Source: Robiginitomaculum sp. (GTDB lineage: Bacteria; Pseudomonadota; Alphaproteobacteria; Caulobacterales; Maricaulaceae). Taken from it: 6,219 bases of DNA. Shown in pieces: positions 1 through 6,219 of this stretch. Each line of letters starts with the position of its first letter. Positions within the stretch are counted from its first letter, which is position 1. The notes below the pieces were generated by a model. It was not told the DNA's origin, made no database searches, and saw nothing but the letters and a program-made list of their open reading frames with translations. The stretch covers positions 1 to 6,219 of the forward strand of contig JAKITZ010000150.1 in the NCBI GenBank assembly GCA_021647805.1. Direction: 5' to 3'. Both the position numbers and the translations under genes were made by a program.

Positions 1-1355
1 CAGCTAAAAAGGGCGCAGTTGTATCAAAATCGGACGCTGAAGATTTATTGATCTGGGATATGAGCAATTTAGCTACAAAGGTTTCTAGTTGTATTTTTGC
101 CCCGATTTCACAATCACAGATGGATGCTTTATTATCTTTGGCTTTTAATATTGGGATTGATAACTTCACTAATTCTGAAGTTGTGCGCTTCATCAATGAA
201 GGAAAGTTATTAAGTGCGGCGTCTTCGTTTGATGCCTGGCGCAAAGCAAGCCTTGGTGGGCGAGAAATCATAGTTGATGCGTTGGTGCGCCGCCGGACAG
301 CTGAAAAAGCGTTGTTCTTGGATGTGGAAGAGGGCGTTGTATTAGCGCCTAGCTCGATCTTGAACACCAAGAAGGATTTAGAGTTAGAGTGCAAAATCAT
401 CGAAGATGCAAAACAACAAGAAGCAGAAGAAATTGTGAGCGATGTTGCAATTGATTTGTCAAACTCTGCGGCGTTAGGTTCTTTGCTCACCAAAAATGAA
501 TCTATAGAAGAAGTCATTCCTGTTTTTACCGCTTCTATTGCAGACAAAGAATATGATTATCATTTTTCCGATGATGACCAAGAAGAAGTGGCTAATGCAA
601 ATGATCCACAATCAACCAACAAGTTAGAAGAAGATGAATTAAAGGCTACTGGTACTGATGAGCTGGTTCCTATTGGTGATGTATTTCAACCTGAAAAGAA
701 AAACGATCCCGTTGGTGAACTGGCCGAGCAAATTTCAGGAAGAATAGCGCAAATTGCTGTATCTGTACCTGTTACAGATACAGATACAGATACAGATACA
801 GATACAGATACAGATACAGATACAGATACAGAGGATTTAGGCAAAGAGGTAGATGATCCGCAAAGTTTTGATTCGCCGGCGAATAACGAACTAGAAGCTC
901 AACCAGCAATTGATGATATTCCGCCAATGCCGGAAGTAGAGGCTGTTTCAGAAGAACCCACAGAAGAAATTGCCAGCGACGGTCTGGCTGATGAAAGCTA
1001 TGTGCAATCAGAAAATGATCGTAACGATACATTAGTTTTGAATCAAATGAACCAAGTGCAAGAGGATATTCCACCTTTTGCTGATTATGACGAGCTAGTG
1101 CCTGAGAATTTGACCAGTGAGATGGCAACTCAAAGCGAGCAACCGTTTGAGGTGCTGGAAAAACGAAATTCCATAATATTTGTTTTAATGGGAATCGCCG
1201 GTTTGATTTTAACCGCCGGCGGTGTTTTTGGAACTCAAAAGGCTGGGCTTATTGTTACTTTAGGTGATATGATAAAGGGGCCGGGGCTGGCTGCTATTGG
1301 TATTATGTTGACGTTGGTTGCTGTGTATTTTTTGCTTACCAAGCCTAAGAAATAA
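1..1355 (+). CDS. GH24 phage-type lysozyme-like protein with acidic linker and C-terminal membrane hairpin (5' partial)
   Basis: The reading frame is open to the left edge (first full codon at base 3), so the true start lies outside; a TTG at 48 would be an in-frame start but would cut into the fold. Residues are numbered from base 3 (450 visible). Residues about 10-106 match the C-terminal half of T4/lambdoid-type GH24 lysozymes: SQSQMDALLSLAFNIG (36-51), RFINEGK, FDAWRKA, and the closing VDALVRRRTAEKALFL. The catalytic Glu-Asp-Thr part of this family lies upstream and cannot be checked. Residues about 107-388 are strongly acidic, low-complexity and probably disordered, with nine Thr-Asp repeats at 258-275. 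Two hydrophobic segments follow (about 390-410 and 426-447), ending in TKPKK. By inference the enzyme-like domain sits on a long tether from the inner membrane, probably on the periplasmic side, acting on peptidoglycan. No holin or other phage gene is visible, so a domesticated host protein is as likely as a prophage endolysin. Confidence 0.75.
   Translation, partial: AKKGAVVSKSDAEDLLIWDMSNLATKVSSCIFAPISQSQMDALLSLAFNIGIDNFTNSEVVRFINEGKLLSAASSFDAWRKASLGGREIIVDALVRRRTAEKALFLDVEEGVVLAPSSILNTKKDLELECKIIEDAKQQEAEEIVSDVAIDLSNSAALGSLLTKNESIEEVIPVFTASIADKEYDYHFSDDDQEEVANANDPQSTNKLEEDELKATGTDELVPIGDVFQPEKKNDPVGELAEQISGRIAQIAVSVPVTDTDTDTDTDTDTDTDTDTEDLGKEVDDPQSFDSPANNELEAQPAIDDIPPMPEVEAVSEEPTEEIASDGLADESYVQSENDRNDTLVLNQMNQVQEDIPPFADYDELVPENLTSEMATQSEQPFEVLEKRNSIIFVLMGIAGLILTAGGVFGTQKAGLIVTLGDMIKGPGLAAIGIMLTLVAVYFLLTKPKK
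774..832 (+). repeat. ACAGAT hexanucleotide tandem repeat (9 perfect copies plus a partial)
   Basis: Nine uninterrupted copies of ACAGAT run from 774 to 827, followed by ACAGA of a tenth whose last base differs (ACAGAG). The array is in frame inside the lysozyme-like gene and encodes (Thr-Asp)9-Thr-Glu in the linker. Because the unit is six bases, gain or loss of copies by slippage would change the linker length by two residues without a frameshift. The copies are identical at the DNA level, which suggests recent expansion rather than selection on protein sequence alone. Confidence 0.95.
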
Positions 1356-1359
1356 CTCT

Positions 1360-2625
1360 TTATCTGCTAAGACGTAAGTTGGTTATATCGCCAGCAATCT
1401 TGGCAAAAGCAGCAACCAATTGCGCTTGATTTTGTGCATCAAAATACATATCAGGCTCGGTAGCGCAATCTTCAAGCATTTGTTCGGTACTGTTATTGTT
1501 AACTTCAAAAGCGATTGTATAGATATAAATGTCTTTGTTCTTGATCCTTTGACATAAAGCTTCAGTTGCGTTGTCACCTTGATTGCTGGAAGTTCCGGTG
1601 GTTTCATCGGGAATATTATTCGGCCACTCCCACTCAACAGTGTTAGCTCCATCAGTCATCAAAACAATGATTTTTGTCCAGTCCTCGTCATTATACGGCA
1701 CACCTTCGCGTAATGGCTTCTTTTTGGACAATACCCGCCAAGCCCAAGCCAAACCTTCGGGTACATAAGTCCAATTTTGTGCTTCCATTTCATCTATGGT
1801 TTCAAGTAATAACTGCCGATCATTAGTAAGCGGGGTTAATGCCTGTTCAGGACAGCCATTACCGGGTAGGGCGGTAAATTTTTTGGCATTGGTATTCGGA
1901 TTGCTGTCTCTGGTATCATGTGGTGGTTTTCTAGGGGCAATGCAGCCAGACCATGAATTGGCACTAACCAGGTTAAACTTCATCCAGTTTTCATTTTTAT
2001 AACTGGTTGGTAGACGCACCATGTAATTAAATGGAACTACACCAATTTTAACATTTTCTTCGGCGGAGCCTGGTGGAAGTAATTTTTCGACGAGATCACT
2101 TGCTGCTTCTCGTAATGTGTCGATTTTGCCATTCCAGCCCATTGAGCCGGTATTATCCAGAGCCAATACTAGCTCGACCTTGGAGGCAGAATATAACACT
2201 TCAGCAACAGTCTTGACCTCAATGGTGTCAAATCCGGCAAGTCCAGCAAAAGTAGTTTCAACTTCTGTTGACACCTCTACTCTAACGCCGATGCCGCCTT
2301 CAAGTTCGGTGGCGGTAATCGTGTGATCAAAGCCAAAACTTTGACCTTGCATATTGGCATTAAAGAAATCAGTGGCTCTGGTGGTAAGGTTTTGCAAATT
2401 GGTATCTGGATCACGGGCAATAGCTAATGCTGCGGCATCAGCAGCATTTTGCAAACTTGTTTTGGCACTTTGCGACCTTGAGAAATCATAAGCAACTCCG
2501 GTAAGAGTAACCACCGCCAACAAAACGATGGCAAAGAGCATGGCAGTACTGCCAGATGTATCCTCAAAGAATTTTCGTAAACTAATACGCAAACAAGCTA
2601 CTGTTTTTTTATTTTTATTGGCCAT
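1360..2625 (-). CDS. TadE/TadG-like pilus-assembly-related protein with von Willebrand factor A domain
   Basis: A 421-residue protein. After a basic N-terminus it has the FFEDTSGSTAMLFAI stretch and one membrane segment (about 27-46), followed by YDFSRSQSAKTSLQNAADAA (46-65); this is the hallmark of Tad-secreted/TadG-like proteins. A VWA domain starts near 150: the metal-site motif is DNTGS (157-161, the DxTxS variant of DxSxS), with a likely third-loop Thr at 286 (NWTYVPEG) and MTDG at 323-326. Cysteine pairs C228/C258 and C358/C387 (the latter in EDCATEPDMYFDA) could form disulfides outside the cytoplasm. The start is well fixed: an in-frame TGA lies two codons upstream and the next Met is residue 29. 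The ribosome site is weak (GAGA). Such proteins are membrane-anchored and face the periplasm; some belong to Tad/Flp pilus machines, but no other tad gene is visible, so its role here is unknown. It is convergent with the lysozyme-like gene. Confidence 0.85.
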   Translation of the reverse strand: MANKNKKTVACLRISLRKFFEDTSGSTAMLFAIVLLAVVTLTGVAYDFSRSQSAKTSLQNAADAAALAIARDPDTNLQNLTTRATDFFNANMQGQSFGFDHTITATELEGGIGVRVEVSTEVETTFAGLAGFDTIEVKTVAEVLYSASKVELVLALDNTGSMGWNGKIDTLREAASDLVEKLLPPGSAEENVKIGVVPFNYMVRLPTSYKNENWMKFNLVSANSWSGCIAPRKPPHDTRDSNPNTNAKKFTALPGNGCPEQALTPLTNDRQLLLETIDEMEAQNWTYVPEGLAWAWRVLSKKKPLREGVPYNDEDWTKIIVLMTDGANTVEWEWPNNIPDETTGTSSNQGDNATEALCQRIKNKDIYIYTIAFEVNNNSTEQMLEDCATEPDMYFDAQNQAQLVAAFAKIAGDITNLRLSR

Positions 2626-2639
2626 GGTTCATTTCTCAA

Positions 2640-2645
2640 ATTATA
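2640..2645 (-). promoter_or_regulatory. Possible -10 box for the VWA/TadG-like gene
   Basis: On the minus strand a perfect TATAAT lies 14 bases before the ATG at 2625. The best -35 candidates at 17-18 bp spacing (CAACAG or CCAACA) are poor. If used, the transcript would have a leader of only about 7 bases. This is a motif match only. Confidence 0.3.
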
Positions 2646-2697
2646 TCCTTATGTTATCATCGCTGTTGGGCGTTAAAATGCCGCTGATAAACCTCGT

Positions 2698-2726
2698 TAA
2701 TGATGTGTTTCGGTAATCGCTAAAAT
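2698..2726 (+). promoter_or_regulatory. Weak candidate promoter for isovaleryl-CoA dehydrogenase
   Basis: TAAAAT at 2721-2726 matches five of six bases of the -10 consensus, with TTAATG near 2697-2702 as a poor -35 at 18 bp. If real, transcription would begin within or just before the inverted repeat, placing that hairpin in the 5' leader. Motif matching only; no clearly better candidate is present in the 167-base intergenic region. Confidence 0.2.
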
Positions 2727-2727
2727 A

Positions 2728-2769
2728 CTAGGGTCTGTTGACACTCTCATAATTGTCCACAGACCCTAG
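2728..2769. repeat. 16-bp inverted repeat bounded by CTAG, in the divergent intergenic region
   Basis: The left arm CTAGGGTCTGTTGACA (2728-2743) and right arm TGTCCACAGACCCTAG (2754-2769) are reverse complements except for one position (T2739 against C2758), separated by a 10-base loop. It lies between the divergent VWA gene and the dehydrogenase, 23 bases before the dehydrogenase ATG, so it is not a terminator for either. The outer CTAG could be a target-site duplication, with GGTCTGTTGACA resembling the terminal repeat of an insertion sequence; that would make it a very short 34-bp relic or MITE-like element. It could instead be an operator or a hairpin in the dehydrogenase leader. TTGACA in the left arm looks like a -35 box and CATAAT in the loop like a -10 box, but they are too close together to act as a pair. 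Confidence 0.8.
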
Positions 2770-2792
2770 GTCTTGAAACTGCGGGATTAGCG

Positions 2793-3980
2793 ATGTACAC
2801 GATGAACATGATGAAAAATTCCGCACCAAGTTTTGATTTTCAACTCGGCGAAACCGCCGATATGATCCGTGATACTGTTTGTAATTTTGCCGCTGATTGC
2901 ATTGCGCCTCGTGCCGAAGAAATTGACAAAAGCAATACTTTCCCAAGGGATCTATGGCCGCAAATGGGAGCGTTGGGGTTGTTGGGGATTACCGTAGATG
3001 AAGAAGATGGCGGCTCCGGTCTTGGTTATCTTGAGCATGTGCTGGCGATGGAAGAAATAAGCCGGGCTTCGGCTTCGGTGGGTTTGTCTTACGGTGCGCA
3101 TTCTAATTTATGTGTAAATCAGATCCGTCGTTGGGCGACACCGGAACAAAAGGCGCGATATTTACCAAAATTGATTTCCGGAGAACACGTAGGCGCGTTG
3201 GCAATGTCGGAAACCGGAGCCGGATCAGACGTGGTCTCCATGCGGCTCAAAGCTGAAAAAAAAGGTGATGTTTACGTCCTAAATGGCAATAAAATGTGGA
3301 TCACCAACGGCCCTGAAGCCGAAGTTCTGGTGGTTTATGCTAAAACTGATGCGAAGGCTGGTTCTCGCGGAATTACTGCATTTCTTATTGAAAAGGGTAT
3401 GAAAGGTTTTTCCACGGCTCAAAAACTGGATAAACTTGGCATGCGTGGCTCTGATACTTGTGAGCTGGTATTTGAAGATTGCGAAGTGCCAGAAGAAAAC
3501 ATAATGGGGCCGCTTGGTGGTGGTGTCGGTGTTTTAATGTCGGGGCTTGATTATGAGCGCACTGTGCTGGCGGCTGGCTCCATCGGGATAATGCAAGCCT
3601 GTATGGATATTGTGCTTCCTTATGTTCACGACCGCAAACAATTTGGCAAAGCCATTGGCGAGTTCCAGTTAATGCAAGGAAAGCTGGCCGATATGTACGT
3701 AAAAATGAATGCAACGCGGGCTTATGTTTACGCGGTAGCAAGATCTTGTGATGCCGGCAAAACCACGCGCAAAGATGCCGCCGGTGCGATTTTGTATGCC
3801 GCCGAAGCTGGCACTTGGATGGCGTTGGAGGCGATACAGGTATTAGGTGGTAATGGTTATATCAATGAATACCCTACGGGGCGGTTATTGCGCGATGCCA
3901 AGTTATACGAGATCGGTGCCGGCACTTCGGAAATCCGCCGTTGGTTAATCGGACGTGAGTTGTTTGCCGAAAACGCTTGA
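2793..3980 (+). CDS. ivd: Isovaleryl-CoA dehydrogenase
   Basis: A 395-residue FAD-dependent acyl-CoA dehydrogenase of leucine degradation, expected to oxidise isovaleryl-CoA to 3-methylcrotonyl-CoA in the cytoplasm and pass electrons to electron-transfer flavoprotein. Family signatures are intact: LSYGAHSNLCVNQIRR (98-113), AMSETGAGSD (137-146), MWITNG (168-173), RKQFGKAIGEFQLMQ (281-295), QVLGGNGYI (349-357) and EIGAGTSEIRR (373-383). The substrate class is set by the catalytic base: Glu255 in GLDYER is the isovaleryl-CoA dehydrogenase position, while Ala376 occupies the site that carries the Glu in medium- and short-chain enzymes. The chosen ATG has GGGA (2783-2786) six bases upstream; ATGs at 2802, 2808 and 2811 are also in frame, and the last gives a length nearer the family norm but has no ribosome site. 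No other leucine-degradation gene is visible; downstream lies the convergent kinase. The liuA name is also used for this gene. Confidence 0.96.
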   Translation: MYTMNMMKNSAPSFDFQLGETADMIRDTVCNFAADCIAPRAEEIDKSNTFPRDLWPQMGALGLLGITVDEEDGGSGLGYLEHVLAMEEISRASASVGLSYGAHSNLCVNQIRRWATPEQKARYLPKLISGEHVGALAMSETGAGSDVVSMRLKAEKKGDVYVLNGNKMWITNGPEAEVLVVYAKTDAKAGSRGITAFLIEKGMKGFSTAQKLDKLGMRGSDTCELVFEDCEVPEENIMGPLGGGVGVLMSGLDYERTVLAAGSIGIMQACMDIVLPYVHDRKQFGKAIGEFQLMQGKLADMYVKMNATRAYVYAVARSCDAGKTTRKDAAGAILYAAEAGTWMALEAIQVLGGNGYINEYPTGRLLRDAKLYEIGAGTSEIRRWLIGRELFAENA

Positions 3981-3986
3981 TCTGGC

Positions 3987-5417
3987 TTAGAGTCCGTTAT
4001 GCAAAATAATTTTGGCTATTAGTCCGCCTTGTTTGGCATTGTTCAAAGTTAGCTCTCCGCCATGGCTGTTGATGATTGATCTGGCGATGGACAGACCTAA
4101 TCCAGCCCCTCCGGTTTCTCTATTGCGCGAAGTTTCCAGGCGGGTGAACGGCTCAAAAACCCTCTCAAGATCGGCTTCTGGTATTCCCTGACCTTTGTCG
4201 AGTATGTGTATGCTCGTTTCAGTATTGGTTTTGCGAAGGCTTATTTCTGCTTGGCCACCGTACCTCACTGCATTTTCGATTAAATTCCTGATAGCCCGCT
4301 TCATTGCCAGCGGACGAATGACTATCATAATAGGGGCGGTGGTTGATAAATTCACTGCTTGCCCAAGTTGTTGAAATTCCTTAACAAGATCATTAGTCAA
4401 AGCAGTAATGTCGGACGGCACGCTAGGTTCATCAATTGCATCAGCTTTGGTAAACTCTAAACTTGTTTCGGTCATTTGCTTCATTTCTTCAATCGAGTTG
4501 ATTAACTGATCGCGTAAAACTTCATCTTCTAATTCTTCAACCCGCAAGCGCATGGAAGTTAATGGAGTGCGTAAATCATGAGACATGGCGGCTAGCATTT
4601 GGGTTCGGTCGCGGACAAACCGACTAATCCTATCGCCCATTTGATTAAATGCTCTTAAGGCAGCTTTTGTTTCTTTTGGCCCGTCTTCACGTAATGGATC
4701 CAGTTTTTCGCCGCGTCCCAATCGATCAGCGGCTATGGCAAGAGTGCGTAAAGACCTTGTTTCCAAATTTACAACGATAATCACCACTAATATCAGCAGT
4801 GCTGCGCTAGCCATAAGTGGTATGAAGTCCTGCCACTTAAATGCGATAATGGCATCATGACGCATGTCGGCATTTAACCACCTTCCATCGGCCAATTTAA
4901 CTGATATTCCACGAATATTTGAATCCGATGTCGCGGAAAAATTTTCTGGCATAAAAAACGAGAAAGATGAGCTTGAATGACCGTTTTTGTTTATCAATAA
5001 TCTCTTTTGCGTCGGTATATTTGGATCACCTGCTTTGAAAAATTGAATATTCTCGATTGTTGAACCGGAGTGTACTTCAAGCGATGTTTTCAGCTTTCCT
5101 TTTATTATTTCTTTATTGTGAATAATAACCCTAGGTGCGCGCAACTCAATAAACCGGCGATCAACGTCAACCCTTAAACCTAACTCTTCATTCGATGACT
5201 TAATTACAGCATCAGGCCATTTTCCCGGTTCGACATTTTCTAAAATCCTAGCAATAGAAATTGCTTGTGCGGCTGTGCCTTTTTCAACCGCTCGTAATAT
5301 GTCTTGTCGGCGATCATATTCTTGAAATAACATGAAGCTAATTTGGACTATAAGCAGTGAAGCCAATAGCCAAAATATCAGCCGTCCGGCTAGGCTTTGC
5401 GGAAATAGCACTCTCAT
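3987..5417 (-). CDS. EnvZ-like sensor histidine kinase
   Basis: A 476-residue membrane sensor kinase from the chosen start. Order: first membrane segment about 12-31, periplasmic sensor region about 32-198 with no domain I recognise, second membrane segment about 199-217, HAMP linker about 218-270, dimerisation/phosphotransfer domain with His280 in MSHDLRTPLTSMRL, and an ATPase domain with N-box Asn378/Asn382 (RNLIENAVRYG), G1 box DKGQGIP (407-413), F box FEPFTRL (421-427) and G2 box GGAGLGLSIA (436-445). All residues needed for autophosphorylation are present. The HxLRTPLT motif and OmpR-type partner place it in the EnvZ-like group, but the signal is not evident. The frame can start 21 bases earlier, at 5438; I prefer 5417 because it gives an ATGA overlap with the regulator stop, has GGAAG just upstream, and yields a normal short N-terminus before the first membrane segment. 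It is downstream of, and co-transcribed with, the regulator, and convergent with the dehydrogenase. Confidence 0.93.
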   Translation of the reverse strand: MRVLFPQSLAGRLIFWLLASLLIVQISFMLFQEYDRRQDILRAVEKGTAAQAISIARILENVEPGKWPDAVIKSSNEELGLRVDVDRRFIELRAPRVIIHNKEIIKGKLKTSLEVHSGSTIENIQFFKAGDPNIPTQKRLLINKNGHSSSSFSFFMPENFSATSDSNIRGISVKLADGRWLNADMRHDAIIAFKWQDFIPLMASAALLILVVIIVVNLETRSLRTLAIAADRLGRGEKLDPLREDGPKETKAALRAFNQMGDRISRFVRDRTQMLAAMSHDLRTPLTSMRLRVEELEDEVLRDQLINSIEEMKQMTETSLEFTKADAIDEPSVPSDITALTNDLVKEFQQLGQAVNLSTTAPIMIVIRPLAMKRAIRNLIENAVRYGGQAEISLRKTNTETSIHILDKGQGIPEADLERVFEPFTRLETSRNRETGGAGLGLSIARSIINSHGGELTLNNAKQGGLIAKIILHNGL

Positions 5418-6136
5418 AACACTTCCACTTCGGCGCATAGTTTATATCCATCACCCCAAACAGTTTGAATCAATAATGGGTTGTTTCGGTCATGCTCAAT
5501 CTTGCCGCGTAATCGTGAAATTTGGTTGTCGATAGCGCGTTCGAACGCTCGCGCATCGCGACCATGACAAATATCTAATAATTGATCGCGACTTAATACA
5601 GTATTCGCCCGCTCCAAGAGTGCGCTTAACACCTTATACTCGCCGCTGGATAGTTTTTGTTCAGTTTCGTCAGCAGCAATAAGAACTCTACCACTGCAGA
5701 ACAGTTTCCATTGATCAAAACACCAGCCTTTTACATGTTCGGCGGGTAATTTATTTTGTTGTACATTGTTTGAGCGACGTAAAACCGCGCGAATTCGCGC
5801 CAATAATTCACGGGGGTTAAATGGCTTTACCAGATAATCATCAGCTCCGACCTCAAGGCCGACAATACGGTCAGTTTCCCCAGCCATGGCGGTTAGCAAA
5901 ATCACCGGCGGGCCGTCATTTTGATGATTGTTGCGACACAGTGTCAGCCCATCCTCACCGGGCATCATTATATCTAATACTATTAGATCAATTATTCCGG
6001 TTCGTAGGCACTTCTTCATTTGCTCACCATCGGCGGCAGAACTAACTCTAAACCCATGTCGTTTCAGATAGCGCGTCACTAGATCACGAATGTCGCGGTG
6101 GTCATCGACAACTAAAATATGTGGCTCGGTTTTCAT
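5414..6136 (-). CDS. OmpR-family DNA-binding response regulator
   Basis: A 240-residue two-domain regulator from the ATG at 6136. The receiver domain (about 5-120) has acidic residues Asp11/Asp12, phosphoacceptor Asp55 in LIVLDIMMPG, Thr82 and Lys104 in YLVKPF, so it should accept phosphate from the adjacent kinase. A winged-helix DNA-binding domain covers about 137-236, with the recognition-helix region ERAIDNQISRLRGKIE (199-214) and TVWGDGYKL (225-233), close to the OmpR subgroup. Length is normal. The frame can be extended to a TTG at 6181, adding 15 residues (FPFTHTGFA...) not expected before the MKTEPHILVVDD start of a receiver domain; the extension also covers the likely promoter. The gene overlaps the kinase start by four bases (ATGA), so the pair is translationally coupled. 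Target genes cannot be inferred from this window. Confidence 0.93.
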   Translation of the reverse strand: MKTEPHILVVDDHRDIRDLVTRYLKRHGFRVSSAADGEQMKKCLRTGIIDLIVLDIMMPGEDGLTLCRNNHQNDGPPVILLTAMAGETDRIVGLEVGADDYLVKPFNPRELLARIRAVLRRSNNVQQNKLPAEHVKGWCFDQWKLFCSGRVLIAADETEQKLSSGEYKVLSALLERANTVLSRDQLLDICHGRDARAFERAIDNQISRLRGKIEHDRNNPLLIQTVWGDGYKLCAEVEVL

Positions 6137-6143
6137 AAGCGAT

Positions 6144-6172
6144 AGTATAACCGCAAAACCGGTATGGGTGAA
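6144..6172 (-). promoter_or_regulatory. Likely promoter of the regulator-kinase operon (leaderless start)
   Basis: On the minus strand TTCACC (6167-6172, four of six bases of the -35 consensus) is separated by exactly 17 bp from TATACT (6144-6149, five of six of the -10). Seven bases separate the -10 from the ATG at 6136, so transcription would start at or very near the first base of the start codon. No Shine-Dalgarno sequence precedes that ATG, which agrees with a leaderless message. Confidence 0.5.
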
Positions 6173-6219
6173 CGGGAACAACTGTCCACATTATTGCAAA
6201 AACGCTAGTGCGGTTACAT

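Noticed and set aside
772..1128. Minus-strand open frame ending in a long Leu-Tyr repeat
   Set aside because: It is the shadow of the ACAGAT repeat and acidic linker read on the opposite strand; the repeat keeps all frames open and there is no ribosome site or family resemblance.
2738..2753. TTGACA and CATAAT in the inverted repeat as a promoter pair
   Set aside because: Only four bases separate them, far from the 16-18 required; neither has a good partner at the correct spacing.
2728..2769. Inverted repeat read as a transcription terminator
   Set aside because: It lies upstream of both flanking divergent genes and has no adjoining T-run on either strand, so there is no transcript ending here to terminate.
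3385..3741. Minus-strand open frame inside isovaleryl-CoA dehydrogenase
   Set aside because: The plus-strand gene is unambiguous across this stretch; the opposing frame has no recognisable domain.
4002..4014. AT-rich near-palindrome CAAAATAATTTTG just past the dehydrogenase stop, considered as a terminator
   Set aside because: It has almost no GC pairs, is very short, and lies inside the kinase coding sequence where it encodes the normal end of the protein.
6180..6190. AACTGTCCACA upstream of the regulator resembling AATTGTCCACA at 2751-2761 in the inverted repeat
   Set aside because: A 10-of-11 match could hint at a shared binding site, but it matches only one arm, lacks a dyad at 6180, and a short match like this is expected by chance in 6 kb.

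Overview
The window looks like chromosomal DNA from an alphaproteobacterium of moderate, fairly low GC content. The main reason is the isovaleryl-CoA dehydrogenase, which reads like the alphaproteobacterial form from end to end. The OmpR/EnvZ-type two-component pair and the stand-alone TadG-like VWA protein fit that assignment. I cannot name a genus from the sequence alone.

Layout: (1) bases 1-1355, plus strand: a gene cut by the left edge, encoding the C-terminal half of a phage-type (GH24) lysozyme-like domain, then a long acidic low-complexity linker with a Thr-Asp repeat, then a C-terminal pair of membrane segments. (2) 1360-2625, minus strand: a TadE/TadG-like protein with a von Willebrand factor A domain, convergent with gene 1 and only 4 bases from it. 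(3) 2626-2792: the only real intergenic region, 167 bases between two divergent genes. It holds a near-perfect 16-bp inverted repeat bounded by CTAG. (4) 2793-3980, plus strand: isovaleryl-CoA dehydrogenase. (5) 3987-5417 and 5414-6136, minus strand: an EnvZ-like histidine kinase and its OmpR-like response regulator in one operon, regulator first, with an ATGA overlap. The kinase is convergent with the dehydrogenase, 6 bases away. (6) 6137-6219: the promoter region of that operon.

The genes do not form one pathway. There is a cell-envelope pair (membrane-anchored lysozyme-like protein and VWA/Tad-like protein), a metabolic gene for leucine degradation, and a sensory operon whose signal is not evident. 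No RNA gene, CRISPR array, transposase or complete mobile element is visible. I do not see a convincing new multi-gene system. The best items for a second look are the CTAG-bounded inverted repeat upstream of the dehydrogenase, the lysozyme-linker-membrane fusion with its in-frame hexanucleotide repeat, and a probable leaderless start for the response regulator. The regulator and kinase starts given here are shorter than the longest open frames.
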